From assembly GCF_029919115.1 (NCBI RefSeq), contig NZ_CP123990.1, forward strand, positions 558,001 to 622,000: a stretch of 64,000 nucleotides of DNA. Direction: 5' to 3'. This document shows positions 45,237 to 55,210 of the stretch, piece by piece. The DNA comes from Variovorax paradoxus (GTDB lineage: Bacteria; Pseudomonadota; Gammaproteobacteria; Burkholderiales; Burkholderiaceae_C). The notes beneath the pieces are model-generated. The model ran no database searches. It was not told where the DNA came from and saw nothing but the letters and a program-made list of their open reading frames with translations. A program made the position numbers and the translations under genes. The first letter of the stretch is position 1; every line of letters starts with the position of its first letter.

Positions 45237-45242
45237 ATTATA
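45237..45242 (-). promoter_or_regulatory. -10 box of mrcA
   Basis: On the minus strand a perfect TATAAT lies about 24 bases before the mrcA ATG, giving a predicted start of transcription near 45230. No good TTGACA is at the standard distance. The rest of the 238-base gap between mrcA and pilM shows no gene. Confidence 0.5.
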
Positions 45243-45451
45243 AAAAGCCGCCCTCTTGCCGAGGGGTGAACTTTGGCGCATCGTTGCGGGCTAAACCAAA
45301 AGTTACTGAATGTGGCGCCAACGTCAGCTTTTGACAACGGTCCCGGGGCTTGAAGCCCGCCGTTGCTTGGTTGCCGGTACGCCTCCTGCTAGCATGCAAC
45401 CGAACGCAATTTTTTCCATTGGTTACAAATGCAGGGGTAAAGGGACCTAAC

Positions 45452-46531
45452 TTGGCTGCTTTCGGATCATTGTTTCGTCGTCAGAACGCCCCCATGCTCG
45501 GCTTGGACGTCAGTTCGTCCAGCGTCAAGCTGGTCGAGCTCGGCCGTGAGGCCAGCGGCAAGCTGGTTCTGGAGCGGTGCGCGATCGAACCCCTCGAGCG
45601 GGGCTGGATCACTGACGGCAACGTCGAAAAGTTCGATGAAGTGGCTGAAGCCGTCCGCCGCGTCGTGCGCAAGAGCGGCACCCGCACGCGCAACGTGGCG
45701 CTGGCTCTGCCCCCCTCGGCCGTCATCACCAAGAAGATCATTCTTCCAGGCGGCATGAGCGAGCAGGAACTCGAGCTCCAGGTCGAGTCCGAAGCCAACC
45801 AGTACATTCCCTTTTCGCTTGACGAAGTCAGCCTCGACTTCTGCGTCACCGGGCAGAGCGCAGCCTCTGCGGGCGATGTCGAAGTGCTCATTGCGGCGTC
45901 CCGCAAGGAAAAGGTCCAGGACCGCGAAGGGTTGGCCGAAGCTGCCGGCCTGAAGGCGATGATCCTGGATGTGGAGTCTTATGCATCGCGCCTCGCAACC
46001 GCCCGCCTGATCGAGCAACTGCCAGGCAAGGGTCTCGATGCGGTCGTGGCGCTTTTCGAAGTAGGCGCTTTCACGACCAGCATGCAAGTGCTGCGCAACC
46101 AGGAAGTGCTGTACGACCGCGACCAGGCTTTCGGCGGCGCCCAACTCACCCAACTGATCGTTCGTCAGTACGGCTTTTCGGCCGAAGAGGCCGAAGCCAA
46201 GAAACGCAGCGGGGATTTGCCCGACGACTACGGCTCCAGCGTGCTGAAGCCGTTCGTGGAAAGCATTGCACAGGAAATCGCGCGCGCATTGCAGTTCTTC
46301 TTTACCAGCACGCCGCACAACCGTGTCGACTACGTGCTGCTCGCCGGCGGTTCGGCCTCTCTGCCGAGCCTGACCAGCGCCGTCACGCGCCAGACCTCTT
46401 TCGCCTGTTCGCTCGTGAATCCGTTCGACGGCATGGAGATGGGTCCCAATATCCGTGAGAAGAAGGTCCGGCGCGAGGCGCCCTCCTATCTGACCTCCTG
46501 CGGTCTTGCCATGCGGAGGTTCGTGCAGTGA
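45452..46531 (+). CDS. pilM: Type IV pilus assembly protein PilM (TTG start)
   Basis: 359 residues, actin-like cytoplasmic ATP-binding protein of the pilus alignment complex. Landmarks: MLGLDVSSSSVKLVEL (phosphate-1), VALALPPSAVITKKI, YIPFSLDEVSLDF, and LLAGGSASLPSL (adenosine site). The N-terminal segment AAFGSLFRRQ before the first strand is conserved in PilM and is reached only with the TTG at 45452, preceded by AAGGGACC. An ATG at 45494 would cut it off. It is first of the pilMNOPQ operon and overlaps pilN by 4 bases. Confidence 0.95.
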   Translation: MAAFGSLFRRQNAPMLGLDVSSSSVKLVELGREASGKLVLERCAIEPLERGWITDGNVEKFDEVAEAVRRVVRKSGTRTRNVALALPPSAVITKKIILPGGMSEQELELQVESEANQYIPFSLDEVSLDFCVTGQSAASAGDVEVLIAASRKEKVQDREGLAEAAGLKAMILDVESYASRLATARLIEQLPGKGLDAVVALFEVGAFTTSMQVLRNQEVLYDRDQAFGGAQLTQLIVRQYGFSAEEAEAKKRSGDLPDDYGSSVLKPFVESIAQEIARALQFFFTSTPHNRVDYVLLAGGSASLPSLTSAVTRQTSFACSLVNPFDGMEMGPNIREKKVRREAPSYLTSCGLAMRRFVQ

Positions 46532-47148
46532 TCCTCATCAATTTGCTTCCGCATCGCGAAGCTGCGCGCAAGCGCCGGCGTGAGGCGTTCTATGGCACCC
46601 TGGGTGCCGCGGCAATCCTTGGCGGCGTGATCGCGGGCCTCGGCTTCCTCTGGTTCGAGGCGCAAATCTCGGCCCAGCAGGCCAAGAATAATTTCTTGAA
46701 GACAGAAATCACCAAGCTCGACGCCGAGATCAAGGAAATCTCGACGCTGCAGGATGAAATTGCAGCCTTGCGTGCGCGCCAGCAGGCGGTTGAAGACCTT
46801 CAGGGTGATCGCAACCTGCCGGTGCACCTGCTCAATGAACTGGTTCGCCAGCTTCCTGACGGTGTCTATATCACCAGCATGAAGCAGGACAACCAGACTG
46901 TCACGCTGCAAGGCATGGCGCAGTCGAACGAGCGCGTTTCCGAGCTGCTGCGCAACCTGGGCAACAACAGCCCGTGGCTGGTCAAGCCCGAGCTGGTCGA
47001 AATTACTTCCGCAACAGTGAGCCTCAGCCAGCGCGACCAGCGCCGCGTGGCGAACTTCACGATGCGCATCGGCCTCAAGCGGCCGACCGACGCGCAGAAG
47101 GCCGCGGCCGACAAGGCCTTGGCCGCAGCGGCGCAAGTCAAGGGGTAG
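46528..47148 (+). CDS. pilN: Type IV pilus assembly protein PilN
   Basis: 206 residues, inner-membrane. The N-terminal ILINLLPHREAARKRRRE is the segment that binds PilM, followed by one TM helix (LGAAAILGGVIAGLGFLWF) and a coiled coil with a ferredoxin-like periplasmic domain. It starts with a GTG overlapping the pilM stop. Forms a heterodimer with PilO. Confidence 0.95.
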   Translation: MILINLLPHREAARKRRREAFYGTLGAAAILGGVIAGLGFLWFEAQISAQQAKNNFLKTEITKLDAEIKEISTLQDEIAALRARQQAVEDLQGDRNLPVHLLNELVRQLPDGVYITSMKQDNQTVTLQGMAQSNERVSELLRNLGNNSPWLVKPELVEITSATVSLSQRDQRRVANFTMRIGLKRPTDAQKAAADKALAAAAQVKG

Positions 47149-47155
47149 ACGGATC

Positions 47156-47836
47156 ATGGCAAGCAATCGCCCCTCTCAGAAGATAGACGTGGCCGCCGCG
47201 CTGCGCGGTTTCGGTGACCAGTTCCGCAACCTCAATCCGAACGATCCGGCCAGCTGGCCGCCGGTGCCGCGCTATGCGCTGTGCCTGGCGGTGACGGCGC
47301 TGGTGCTGGTCGGCCTGTGGTTCGTGTGGCTCACCAATTCGAATGACGAACTCGAAAGCGAGCGCGCCAAGGAAGTGACGCTGCGCGCGGACTATCAGAA
47401 AAAGGTCGCTCTGGCCGCCAACCTCGACCTGCTGAAGAAGCAGCGCGAGCAGGTGCAGCAGTACGTGACCCTGCTCGAGAAGCAGCTGCCGAGCAAGGCG
47501 GAAATGGACGCACTGCTGTCCGACATCAACCAGGCCGGCCTCGGCCGCAGCCTGCAGTTCGAACTGTTCCGCCCGGGGCAGGTTTCGGTCAAGGACTACT
47601 ACGCGGAGCTGCCGATCGCCGTGCGCGTGACCGGCCGCTACCACGACATCGGCTCGTTTGCCGCCGACGTTGCGGGCCTCTCGCGCATCGTGACGCTGAA
47701 CAACCTGACGATCGCTCCGCAAAAAGACAAGGACGGCACCCTCACGATGGATGCCACGGCTCGCACCTACCGTTATCTCGATGACGAAGAGCGCGCAGCC
47801 CAGAAACGCGCTGCGGCGCCAAAGGCGAAGAAATGA
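47156..47836 (+). CDS. pilO: Type IV pilus assembly protein PilO
   Basis: 226 residues. One TM helix near residues 40-60 (YALCLAVTALVLVGLWFVWL) is followed by a Glu/Lys-rich coiled coil (ESERAKEVTLRADYQKKVAL) and a periplasmic ferredoxin-like domain with KDYYAELPIAVRVTGRYHD. It pairs with PilN and links PilM to PilP and PilQ. It starts 7 bases after pilN and overlaps pilP by 4 bases. Confidence 0.95.
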   Translation: MASNRPSQKIDVAAALRGFGDQFRNLNPNDPASWPPVPRYALCLAVTALVLVGLWFVWLTNSNDELESERAKEVTLRADYQKKVALAANLDLLKKQREQVQQYVTLLEKQLPSKAEMDALLSDINQAGLGRSLQFELFRPGQVSVKDYYAELPIAVRVTGRYHDIGSFAADVAGLSRIVTLNNLTIAPQKDKDGTLTMDATARTYRYLDDEERAAQKRAAAPKAKK

Positions 47837-48375
47837 GGACGATCGCCAAACTCCTGTGGCTGGTAGCGGCCGCATCGGGCTTGAGCGCCTGCGCCGATTC
47901 GGAGCAGCAGGACCTGCGCCAATGGATGGTCGAGCAGCGCGCACAGGTGAAGCCCAATGTGCCGCCGATCACCGAGCCCAAGAAATTCACGCCCCAGGCC
48001 TACACCGAGGGATCGGCGTTCGAGCCGTTCAACTTGCTGAAGCTCACGCAGGCCCTGCGCCGCGAATCGAACCAGCCGAGCACGTCGGAGCTGATCGCGC
48101 CTGAACTGGCGCGTCGCAAGGAAGCGCTCGAAGCCTTCCCGCTCGACTCGATGGCCATGGTCGGCAGCATGAACCGCAACGGCCAGCCAGTGGCGCTGGT
48201 TCGTGTCGACAAGCTCCTCTACAAGGTGCGCGTCGGCGAGTACCTGGGGCTCAACTACGGGCGCATTACCCGTATCAACGAAACCGAAGTCGCCTTGCGT
48301 GAAATCGTGCAAGACGCCGCCGGTGAATGGATCGAACGCGTGGCGACATTGCAGCTGCAAGAGAGTGCGAAATGA
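47833..48375 (+). CDS. pilP: Type IV pilus lipoprotein PilP
   Basis: 180 residues. Lipoprotein signal with lipobox LSAC (Cys near residue 20). An extended Pro-rich arm that contacts PilN/PilO precedes a C-terminal beta-sandwich (VDKLLYKVRVGEYLGLNYGR, then INETEVALREIVQD) that binds the N0 domain of PilQ. Its ends overlap both pilO and pilQ. Confidence 0.95.
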   Translation: MRTIAKLLWLVAAASGLSACADSEQQDLRQWMVEQRAQVKPNVPPITEPKKFTPQAYTEGSAFEPFNLLKLTQALRRESNQPSTSELIAPELARRKEALEAFPLDSMAMVGSMNRNGQPVALVRVDKLLYKVRVGEYLGLNYGRITRINETEVALREIVQDAAGEWIERVATLQLQESAK

Positions 48376-50513
48376 ATCAGAAAAAATCAACAATGGCACA
48401 GCGGCTGCGAGCTGCCGGGCTGGGTCTGCTGGCATTCGGTGCATTTGCCATGGCGCATGCGCAAAACGCCATCGAAGCGGTGACCAGTTCGACGCAATCC
48501 GGCGCCGAGGTGATCCGCATCGACCTGGCCCAGCCGCTCACGGCGGTGCCGACCGGCTTTGCCGTTCAGACGCCGGCGCGCATTGCGCTTGATTTCCCGG
48601 GCGTTACCAATGCCATCGGCCGCTCCGCCATCGAGGTGAACCAGGGCAACCTGCGTTCCGTCAATGTGGTCCAGGCCGGCGAGCGCAGCCGCGTGGTGCT
48701 GAACCTCAAGCAGGCAACTGCCTACAAGGCCGAGATCCAGGGCAAGTCGCTGCTGGTGATTCTCGAGCCGGTGGCCGGTACGGCGCTGGCTTCGTCCACG
48801 CCCACCGTGTTTGCCGAAAACCGCAACCGCGACACGCTCCCGCTGCGCGACGTCGACTTCCGCCTCGGCTCGGACAACACCGGCCGCGTGATCGTCGACC
48901 TGCCGAACAACCAGGTGGGCGTCGATGTGCGCCAGCAGGGCAAGAACCTCGTCGTCGAATTCACCAAGTCGACGCTACCCGAGGGCCTGCGCCGCCGGCT
49001 GGACGTGGCCGACTTCAACACGCCGGTCCAGCTGATCACGTCGCAACAGTCGGGCGACCGCGTTCGCATGACGATCGAGGCCAAGGGCGACTGGGAGCAC
49101 AGCGCCTACCAGAGCGAGAACCAGTTCGTCGTCGAAGTGCGTGCCCGCAAGGTCGATCCGACCAAGCTGACGCAAGGCGTGGGCTACAACGGCGAGAAGC
49201 TCTCGCTGAACTTCCAGAACATCGAGATCCGCTCGCTGCTGCAGGTGATTGCCGACTTCACGAACTTCAACATCGTGACTTCCGATTCGGTCACCGGCGC
49301 GCTGACGCTGCGGCTGAAGGACGTGCCGTGGGACCAGGCCCTGGACATCATCATGCAGGCGAAGAACCTGGGCATGCGCAAGAACGGCAGCGTGCTCTGG
49401 ATTGCGCCCAAGGATGAAATCAACGCCAAGGAAAAGCTCGAGTTCGAAGCCAAGGCCGCAATCGAGAACCTGGAGCCGCTGCGCACCCAGTCGTTCCAGC
49501 TCAACTACACCAAGGCAATTGCGATTGCCCAGGGCCTGACCGGCACCGGCGCTTCGTCGGGTGGTGGTGGAGGCTCCGGCACGACCACCCGCATCCTGAG
49601 CCCGCGCGGCAGCGTGATCGCCGAGTCGCGCACCAACCAGCTGTTCGTTTCCGATGTGCCGTCGCGGCTTGCACAGGTGAGCGAATTGATCCAGAAGCTC
49701 GACATTCCGGTTCGCCAGGTGCTGATCGAAGCGCGTATCGTGGAAGCTTCGGACACCTTCGGCAAGTCGCTCGGCGTGCGTCTGGGCGGCGGTATCTCCC
49801 GCGAACGCGTCGCGTCGGCCAACGGCAGTCCGGCCTACGGCACCTTCGGCGTGATGCCCACCACCACCACCGGCGGTGTCGGCGCCGCAGCAGCCACCTG
49901 GACCAACTCCAACTTCATCAACCTGCCTGCAGGCGATGCCGGCGGCACCGGCAATTCGCCCGGTACCTTCGCGATCTCGCTGTTCAACTCGAGCTTGTCG
50001 CGCATGCTGAACCTCGAGATCTCGGCGCTCGAAGCCGACGGCAAGGGCAAGCTGGTGTCCAGCCCCCGCGTCATCACGGCCGACCAGACGAAGGCGCTGA
50101 TCGAGCAGGGCGAAGAAATTCCCTACCAGCAGGCCACCTCCAGCGGCGCAACCTCGATCTCGTTCCGCAAGGCGGTGCTGAAGCTCGAAGTGACGCCCCA
50201 GATCACGCCCGAAGGCAACATCATCCTGACGCTGGACGTGAGCAAGGATGCCCGCGGCGTCAACACCTCGGCAGGCCCGGCCATCAACACCAAGCACGTG
50301 CAGACCGAAGTGCTGGTCGAGAACGGCGGCACGGTCGTCATCGGTGGTATCTTCGAACTCACCGAAACCAATGACGAATCGCGCGTGCCGGTGCTGGGTG
50401 AAGTGCCCTACCTGGGTGCACTGTTCCGCAAGCGCGAACGCGTTGCCAACAAGACCGAAATGCTCGTCTTTATCACTCCGAAGATGATTACCGACCGCAA
50501 CGCCGCGCGCTGA
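48372..50513 (+). CDS. pilQ: Type IV pilus secretin PilQ
   Basis: 713 residues, outer-membrane secretin through which the pilus passes. A signal peptide (AGLGLLAFGAFAMAHAQ) precedes two AMIN domains (about residues 35-270) that may bind peptidoglycan. STN/N0 and N1 domains begin at LSLNFQNIEIRSLLQVIADF. A Gly/Ser-rich loop (GASSGGGGGSG) and the secretin core with VPVLGEVPYLGALFRKRE complete it. The start at 48372 overlaps the pilP stop; aroK follows after 23 bases, the usual order in proteobacteria. Confidence 0.97.
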   Translation: MNQKKSTMAQRLRAAGLGLLAFGAFAMAHAQNAIEAVTSSTQSGAEVIRIDLAQPLTAVPTGFAVQTPARIALDFPGVTNAIGRSAIEVNQGNLRSVNVVQAGERSRVVLNLKQATAYKAEIQGKSLLVILEPVAGTALASSTPTVFAENRNRDTLPLRDVDFRLGSDNTGRVIVDLPNNQVGVDVRQQGKNLVVEFTKSTLPEGLRRRLDVADFNTPVQLITSQQSGDRVRMTIEAKGDWEHSAYQSENQFVVEVRARKVDPTKLTQGVGYNGEKLSLNFQNIEIRSLLQVIADFTNFNIVTSDSVTGALTLRLKDVPWDQALDIIMQAKNLGMRKNGSVLWIAPKDEINAKEKLEFEAKAAIENLEPLRTQSFQLNYTKAIAIAQGLTGTGASSGGGGGSGTTTRILSPRGSVIAESRTNQLFVSDVPSRLAQVSELIQKLDIPVRQVLIEARIVEASDTFGKSLGVRLGGGISRERVASANGSPAYGTFGVMPTTTTGGVGAAAATWTNSNFINLPAGDAGGTGNSPGTFAISLFNSSLSRMLNLEISALEADGKGKLVSSPRVITADQTKALIEQGEEIPYQQATSSGATSISFRKAVLKLEVTPQITPEGNIILTLDVSKDARGVNTSAGPAINTKHVQTEVLVENGGTVVIGGIFELTETNDESRVPVLGEVPYLGALFRKRERVANKTEMLVFITPKMITDRNAAR

Positions 50514-50536
50514 CGCGCGGGCGTAGCAGCCACCGC

Positions 50537-51085
50537 GTGGCGGTCGCACTCGTCGGGTTGCCCGGCGCCGGTAAATCCGCAGTGGGGCGGCGCCTTGGCG
50601 CCCGCCTCAATCTTCCGTTCGTCGATACCGACCACGTGATCGAGCAGCGCATCGGCTGCTCGATTCGCGATTTCTTCGAGCGCGAAGGCGAAACGGCCTT
50701 CCGGGATCTCGAACAGAACGTCATCGCGGACCTCTGCGTGCAGCCCCACGGCGTACTTGCCACGGGCGGGGGTGCGGTCCTCCGGGAGGCCAATCGCAAG
50801 CAGTTGCGGGACCGCTTCTACGTGATCTACCTGCGCTCTTCCCCCGAAGACCTCTTTCGCCGCTTGCGCCATGACGTCAAGCGGCCCCTCCTGCAGGTGG
50901 CCGATCCGCTCGGGCGGCTGCGCGAACTGCACGATGCGCGCGACCCGTTCTACAGGGAAACGGCCCACGACGTGGTCGACACGGGCCGCCCGTCGATCGC
51001 CATGCTGGTGAACATCATCGTCATGCAGCTGGAGCTTGCCGGCATTGTGGAGCCGGGGGCGCACCCTGAAGAACCCACTGGCTGA
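50537..51085 (+). CDS. aroK: Shikimate kinase
   Basis: 182 residues. P-loop GLPGAGKSAVGRRL at residues 6-19, substrate Asp in VDTDHVIEQ, Walker-B-like GVLATGGGAVL, and the lid around RPLLQVADPLGRLRELHDAR. It phosphorylates shikimate at the 3-OH in aromatic amino-acid synthesis. The start is a GTG at 50537 (VAVALVGLPG) because no ATG precedes the P-loop. Operon with aroB, 31 bases downstream. Confidence 0.96.
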   Translation: MAVALVGLPGAGKSAVGRRLGARLNLPFVDTDHVIEQRIGCSIRDFFEREGETAFRDLEQNVIADLCVQPHGVLATGGGAVLREANRKQLRDRFYVIYLRSSPEDLFRRLRHDVKRPLLQVADPLGRLRELHDARDPFYRETAHDVVDTGRPSIAMLVNIIVMQLELAGIVEPGAHPEEPTG

Positions 51086-51116
51086 GCCGCCGGCCCGCAG
51101 CGCCTAAACTCGCTGC

Positions 51117-52229
51117 ATGCCTTTGCCCGCACCTTCCGCCCCGCCAGAACGCGTCGATATCCAACTCGGCGAGCGCAGCTACCCCATCCTGATTGGCGCC
51201 GGCCTGCTTGGCGACCCGTCGAGCTTTGCCGCAACGCCCGACGCTGCGAGCGCGCTGATCGTCAGCAACACCACCGTGGCGCCGCTCTATGCCAAGGCGC
51301 TGCGCGCCGTGCTGGCCGGCCGTTTTCGCACCGTGCACCTGCTCGAGTTGCCTGACGGCGAGGCGCACAAGAACCTGCAGACCCTGAACCTGATCTTCGA
51401 TGCGCTGCTCGGCCACGGCAGCGACCGGAAGACCGTGCTGTTCGCCCTGGGCGGCGGCGTGGTGGGCGACATGACGGGCTTCGCCGCCGCCAGCTACATG
51501 CGCGGCGTGCCGTTCGTGCAGGTGCCAACCACGCTGCTGGCGCAGGTCGATTCGTCGGTGGGAGGCAAGACGGCCATCAACCACCCGCTCGGCAAGAACA
51601 TGATCGGCGCGTTCTATCAGCCGCAGCTCGTGGTGTGCGACCTGGGCACGCTGCAGACGCTGCCGCCGCGCGAGCTGAGCGCGGGCCTGGCCGAAGTCAT
51701 CAAGTACGGCCCGATCCACGACATGGCGTTCTTCGACTGGATCGAGGCGAACATCGATGCGCTGGTGGCGCGCGAGCCGGCCGCGCTGGCCTATGCCGTC
51801 AAGCGCAGCTGCGAGATCAAGGCGCTGGTCGTGGGGCAGGACGAGCGCGAAACCGGGCTGCGCGCCATTCTCAACTTCGGCCATACCTTCGGCCATGCGA
51901 TCGAGTCGGGCCTGGGCTACGGCGAATGGCTGCACGGCGAAGCGGTCGGCTGCGGCATGGTCATGGCGGCGCAGCTGTCGCAGCGCCTCGGCGGCGTCGA
52001 CGCGGCCTTTGTGGAGCGGCTCACGCGGCTGATCGAACGCGCCGGCCTGCCGACCGTCGGCCCGGCACTGGGGGCCGACCGGTACCTCGAACTCATGCGG
52101 GTCGACAAGAAATCCGAAGCCGGCGAGATCCGCTTCGTGGTCATCGACAAGCCGGGCTCCGCCGTGGTCAGCAGTGCGCCCGATGCGCTGGTGCGCGACG
52201 TGCTCGCACAGTGCTGCAGCGCCGGATGA
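51117..52229 (+). CDS. aroB: 3-dehydroquinate synthase
   Basis: 370 residues. NAD-binding core [39 protein letters not shown]; metal ligands in GLAEVIKYG and [11 protein letters not shown] with the later HGEAVGCGM. It converts DAHP to 3-dehydroquinate, the second shikimate-pathway step, and needs NAD and a divalent metal. The ATG at 51117 is the first in frame. The classic aroKB pair sits behind the pil genes. Confidence 0.97.
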   Translation: MPLPAPSAPPERVDIQLGERSYPILIGAGLLGDPSSFAATPDAASALIVSNTTVAPLYAKALRAVLAGRFRTVHLLELPDGEAHKNLQTLNLIFDALLGHGSDRKTVLFALGGGVVGDMTGFAAASYMRGVPFVQVPTTLLAQVDSSVGGKTAINHPLGKNMIGAFYQPQLVVCDLGTLQTLPPRELSAGLAEVIKYGPIHDMAFFDWIEANIDALVAREPAALAYAVKRSCEIKALVVGQDERETGLRAILNFGHTFGHAIESGLGYGEWLHGEAVGCGMVMAAQLSQRLGGVDAAFVERLTRLIERAGLPTVGPALGADRYLELMRVDKKSEAGEIRFVVIDKPGSAVVSSAPDALVRDVLAQCCSAG

Positions 52230-52251
52230 GCGCAGCGCCAAGGGTGCGCCG

Positions 52252-53382
52252 ATGAACCTTGCGGCCTATGCCTGCCACCCCTCGCGGTCGCGCGGGCGCC
52301 GCCATGCCGAGCCGCCCGCGCCCACGCGCGATGCCTTCCAGCGCGACCGCGACCGCATCGTGCATTCCACCGCGTTCCGGCGCCTGGTCTACAAGACGCA
52401 GGTGTTCCTGAACCATGAAGGCGACCTGTTCCGCACCCGGCTCACGCATTCGCTCGAGGTGGCGCAGCTTGGTCGCTCCATCGCGCGCGCCTTGTGCCTC
52501 AATGAAGACCTGGTGGAGGCCATTGCCCTGGCGCACGACCTCGGACACACGCCGTTCGGCCACGCCGGGCAGGACGCGCTCAACGCCTGCATGGAAAGCC
52601 ACGGCGGCTTCGAGCACAACTTGCAGAGCCTGCGCGTGGTCGATGCGCTGGAGCACCGCTATCCGCAGTACGACGGCCTGAATCTCAGCTTCGAGACCCG
52701 CGAGGGCATTCTCAAGCACTGCTCGCGCGCGAATGCCGAACGACTGGAGGCCGCGGAACCCAACGGCGTGGCCCGGCGCTTTCTGGACCGCACCCAGCCG
52801 GGTCTCGAGGCGCAGCTGTGCAACCTGGCGGACGCCATCGCCTACAACGCGCACGACATCGACGACGGCGTGCGCTCGGGGCTCATCAGCGTCGAGCAGC
52901 TCGCGGAGGTGGAACTCTTCGAGCGCTACCGCCGAGAGGCGCTGGCTGAACACCCCCAGCTTCAAGGGCGGCGCGTGCTCTACGAGACCATCCGGCGCAT
53001 GCTGAGCGCCCAGGTCTATGACGTGATCGATGCCACGCGTGCGGCCATCGAGCGGGCGGCACCGGCCGATGCAGATGGCGTGCGGAACTCGCCACCGCTC
53101 GTTGCGTTCAGCGAAACCATGCAGGCACAGTCGGGAGCATTAAAGAGCTTTTTATTCCGCAATCTGTACCGGCATCCGCAGGTGACACAAACAACCGATC
53201 AGGCGCAGCAGGTCGTGCGGGAACTGTTCGATGCCTATCTCGAATGCGGCGCGGAAATGCCCGCTTCTTATGCCGATCGCCGCGACCGGCATCGGGCGGT
53301 GGCCGACTACATTGCCGGCATGACCGACCGGTTCGCGATGCGCGAGCATGAACGGCTCACGGGCCGGCGGGGCATCGGATGA
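52252..53382 (+). CDS. dgt: dGTP triphosphohydrolase-like protein
   Basis: 376 residues, the short dGTPase-like type rather than the 505-residue E. coli Dgt. The HD-domain metal sites are visible: FRTRLTHSLEVAQLG, ALAHDLGHTPFGHAG and, later, DAIAYNAHDIDDG. The N-terminal RDRDRIVHSTAFRRLVYKTQ is the family opening. It cleaves dNTPs to nucleosides and triphosphate and helps control dNTP pools. The start at 52252 (MNLAAYACH) follows a weak AAGGG site. Its stop overlaps the MFS gene by 4 bases. Confidence 0.93.
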   Translation: MNLAAYACHPSRSRGRRHAEPPAPTRDAFQRDRDRIVHSTAFRRLVYKTQVFLNHEGDLFRTRLTHSLEVAQLGRSIARALCLNEDLVEAIALAHDLGHTPFGHAGQDALNACMESHGGFEHNLQSLRVVDALEHRYPQYDGLNLSFETREGILKHCSRANAERLEAAEPNGVARRFLDRTQPGLEAQLCNLADAIAYNAHDIDDGVRSGLISVEQLAEVELFERYRREALAEHPQLQGRRVLYETIRRMLSAQVYDVIDATRAAIERAAPADADGVRNSPPLVAFSETMQAQSGALKSFLFRNLYRHPQVTQTTDQAQQVVRELFDAYLECGAEMPASYADRRDRHRAVADYIAGMTDRFAMREHERLTGRRGIG

Positions 53383-54641
53383 GTTCGGTGGCTGCCGTGT
53401 CCGCACGCGTTCCTGCTGCTGCCTTTGCCGTTCTCCTGGGCGGGGTCAGCGCCGCGCTGCACCTGGGCAAGCTGCCGCCGGCCGTGCCTGCCCTGCAAGC
53501 ATCACTGGGCATCGGCTTGGTCGAGGCGGGTTTCCTGCTGTCGCTGGTGCAGGTCGCCAGCATGACGCTCGGTTTGCTGGTCGGGCTTGCGGCCGACACC
53601 ATCGGCTTGCGGCGCAGCATGCTCACCGGACTCGTTGTCTTGACGGCCGCCAGCCTGCTCGGCGGTGCGGTCGGAACCGGGCATTTCGGCAACGCGCATG
53701 CGGTGCGGTGGCTGCTTGTTCTCCGGGCCGCCGAAGGCATCGGCTTTCTCCTGGCCGTCATGCCCGGGCCTGGGCTGATTCGTGCATTGACGCCGTCCGG
53801 TGCGGACAAGGCGGCTCTGGGCTTGTGGGGCGCGTACATGCCGCTCGGCGTGGCGCTCGCGCTTCTGCTGGGGCCGGCGTTGATCGCATGGGGCGGGTGG
53901 CCTGACTGGTGGTGGTCGCTGTCACTTGTTTCGGCGGCTGCGGCGTCCTGGCTGTGGCTGGCCGTACCCGCGGACGGCGCTCGTCCTGCTGCGGCGGTCG
54001 GCATGGCCGGAGGATGGTCGTCGCGGTTGCGCGCAACCGTCGGAGCACGCCCGCCCTGGATCGTCGCGCTGACCTTCGCGGTGTATTCCGCCCAGTGGAT
54101 GGCGGTGATCGGCTTTCTTCCAGCCATTTATGCCGGTGCGGGCGTGCCTGCCGGCTGGAACGCGGTGCTCACCGCAGTTGCGGCGGCCATGAACATCGTC
54201 GGCAATGTCGCGGGCGGGCGCTGGCTGCAGCGCGGGGTTTCTCCCGAGCGTTTGCTGCAGCTGGGCTTTGGCGCGATGGCGTTGGGCGGCGTCGCGGCCT
54301 TCGCGCAGGTGGGGCAGGGCGCCGACGCGCTCGGCTTGCCGCCGGCGCTGCGCTATGCCGCAGTCTGCGTCTTTTCATTGGGCGGAGGCATGGTGCCGGC
54401 AACGCTGTTCCTGCTCGGAGTTCGCATGGCGCCTGGGCCCTCCACCGTCTCGACCACGATCGGGCTCATGCAGCAAGCCTCCTCCCTGGGGCAGTTTCTG
54501 GCTCCCCCGGCTGTGGCCTGGGTGGCTCACCGGGTCGGCGGGTGGCATTGGACGTGGACTGCCACGCTGGCATGCTCGCTGGCCGGCATGGCCATGGCGC
54601 GGCACCTGGGACGAATACGCCTTGCGGCGGCAGTGGCATGA
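53379..54641 (+). CDS. MFS transporter (CynX/NimT-like)
   Basis: 420 residues with about 12 predicted helices and a central loop near residue 200 rich in Arg/Ala. The first loop motif is LLVGLAADTIGLRRSMLTG, and FSLGGGMVPATLFLLGVRMAP lies in the second half. This fits the CP/CynX-type major facilitator group, whose substrates include cyanate or nitroimidazoles, but no substrate can be inferred. It is translationally coupled to dgt upstream and to the DUF1415 gene downstream (both ATGA overlaps), which does not explain its role. Confidence 0.85.
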   Translation: MSSVAAVSARVPAAAFAVLLGGVSAALHLGKLPPAVPALQASLGIGLVEAGFLLSLVQVASMTLGLLVGLAADTIGLRRSMLTGLVVLTAASLLGGAVGTGHFGNAHAVRWLLVLRAAEGIGFLLAVMPGPGLIRALTPSGADKAALGLWGAYMPLGVALALLLGPALIAWGGWPDWWWSLSLVSAAAASWLWLAVPADGARPAAAVGMAGGWSSRLRATVGARPPWIVALTFAVYSAQWMAVIGFLPAIYAGAGVPAGWNAVLTAVAAAMNIVGNVAGGRWLQRGVSPERLLQLGFGAMALGGVAAFAQVGQGADALGLPPALRYAAVCVFSLGGGMVPATLFLLGVRMAPGPSTVSTTIGLMQQASSLGQFLAPPAVAWVAHRVGGWHWTWTATLACSLAGMAMARHLGRIRLAAAVA

Positions 54642-55210
54642 CCGGCGCGGCGACAATCGAGGCCGTGCAGGCCGAAGCCGACACCCGGCGCTGGCTCGAG
54701 CGCGCGGTGATCGGGCTCAACCTGTGCCCGTTCGCCAAGGCGGTTCATGTGAAGGCGCAGATTCACTACGCCGTGTACCTGCCGGCGGATGAGGCCGCGC
54801 TGATCGAAATGCTTCTGGCCGAGGCCAATGAACTCGCCGCGCTCGATGCTTCCGTGCGCGACACCACCTTGCTGATAGCACCCAATACCTTGGCCGATTT
54901 TCTGGACTTCAACGATTTCACGGCTCGCGCTGAACGCAAGCTCGTCCGAGCGGGGTTCGACGGCGTATTCCAGCTCGCGAGCTTTCATCCGCAGTTCCAG
55001 TTCGGCGGCACCGAACCGGACGACATCACGAATGCGACCAATCGCGCGCCGTACCCCACGCTGCACCTGCTGCGCGAAGACAGCGTGAGCCGAGCGGTCG
55101 AGGCGTTTCCCGAAGCCGAAGCCATTTTCGAGCGCAACATCGAGACGCTCGAAGCGCTTGGCCCCGCCGGGTGGGCTGCGCTCGACGTGGGCCCGGGGAG
55201 TGCCCGATGA
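54638..55210 (+). CDS. DUF1415 family protein
   Basis: 190 residues of unknown function, recognised by RRWLERAVIGLNLCPFAKAV near the N-terminus and FHPQFQFGGTEPDDITNATN in the middle, both hallmarks of DUF1415. No signal peptide or membrane segment. The invariant Cys in NLCPFA and the Asp/Asn-rich loop might form an active or metal site, but no activity is known to me. It overlaps the MFS gene upstream and the methyltransferase gene downstream by 4 bases each. Confidence 0.88.
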   Translation: MTGAATIEAVQAEADTRRWLERAVIGLNLCPFAKAVHVKAQIHYAVYLPADEAALIEMLLAEANELAALDASVRDTTLLIAPNTLADFLDFNDFTARAERKLVRAGFDGVFQLASFHPQFQFGGTEPDDITNATNRAPYPTLHLLREDSVSRAVEAFPEAEAIFERNIETLEALGPAGWAALDVGPGSAR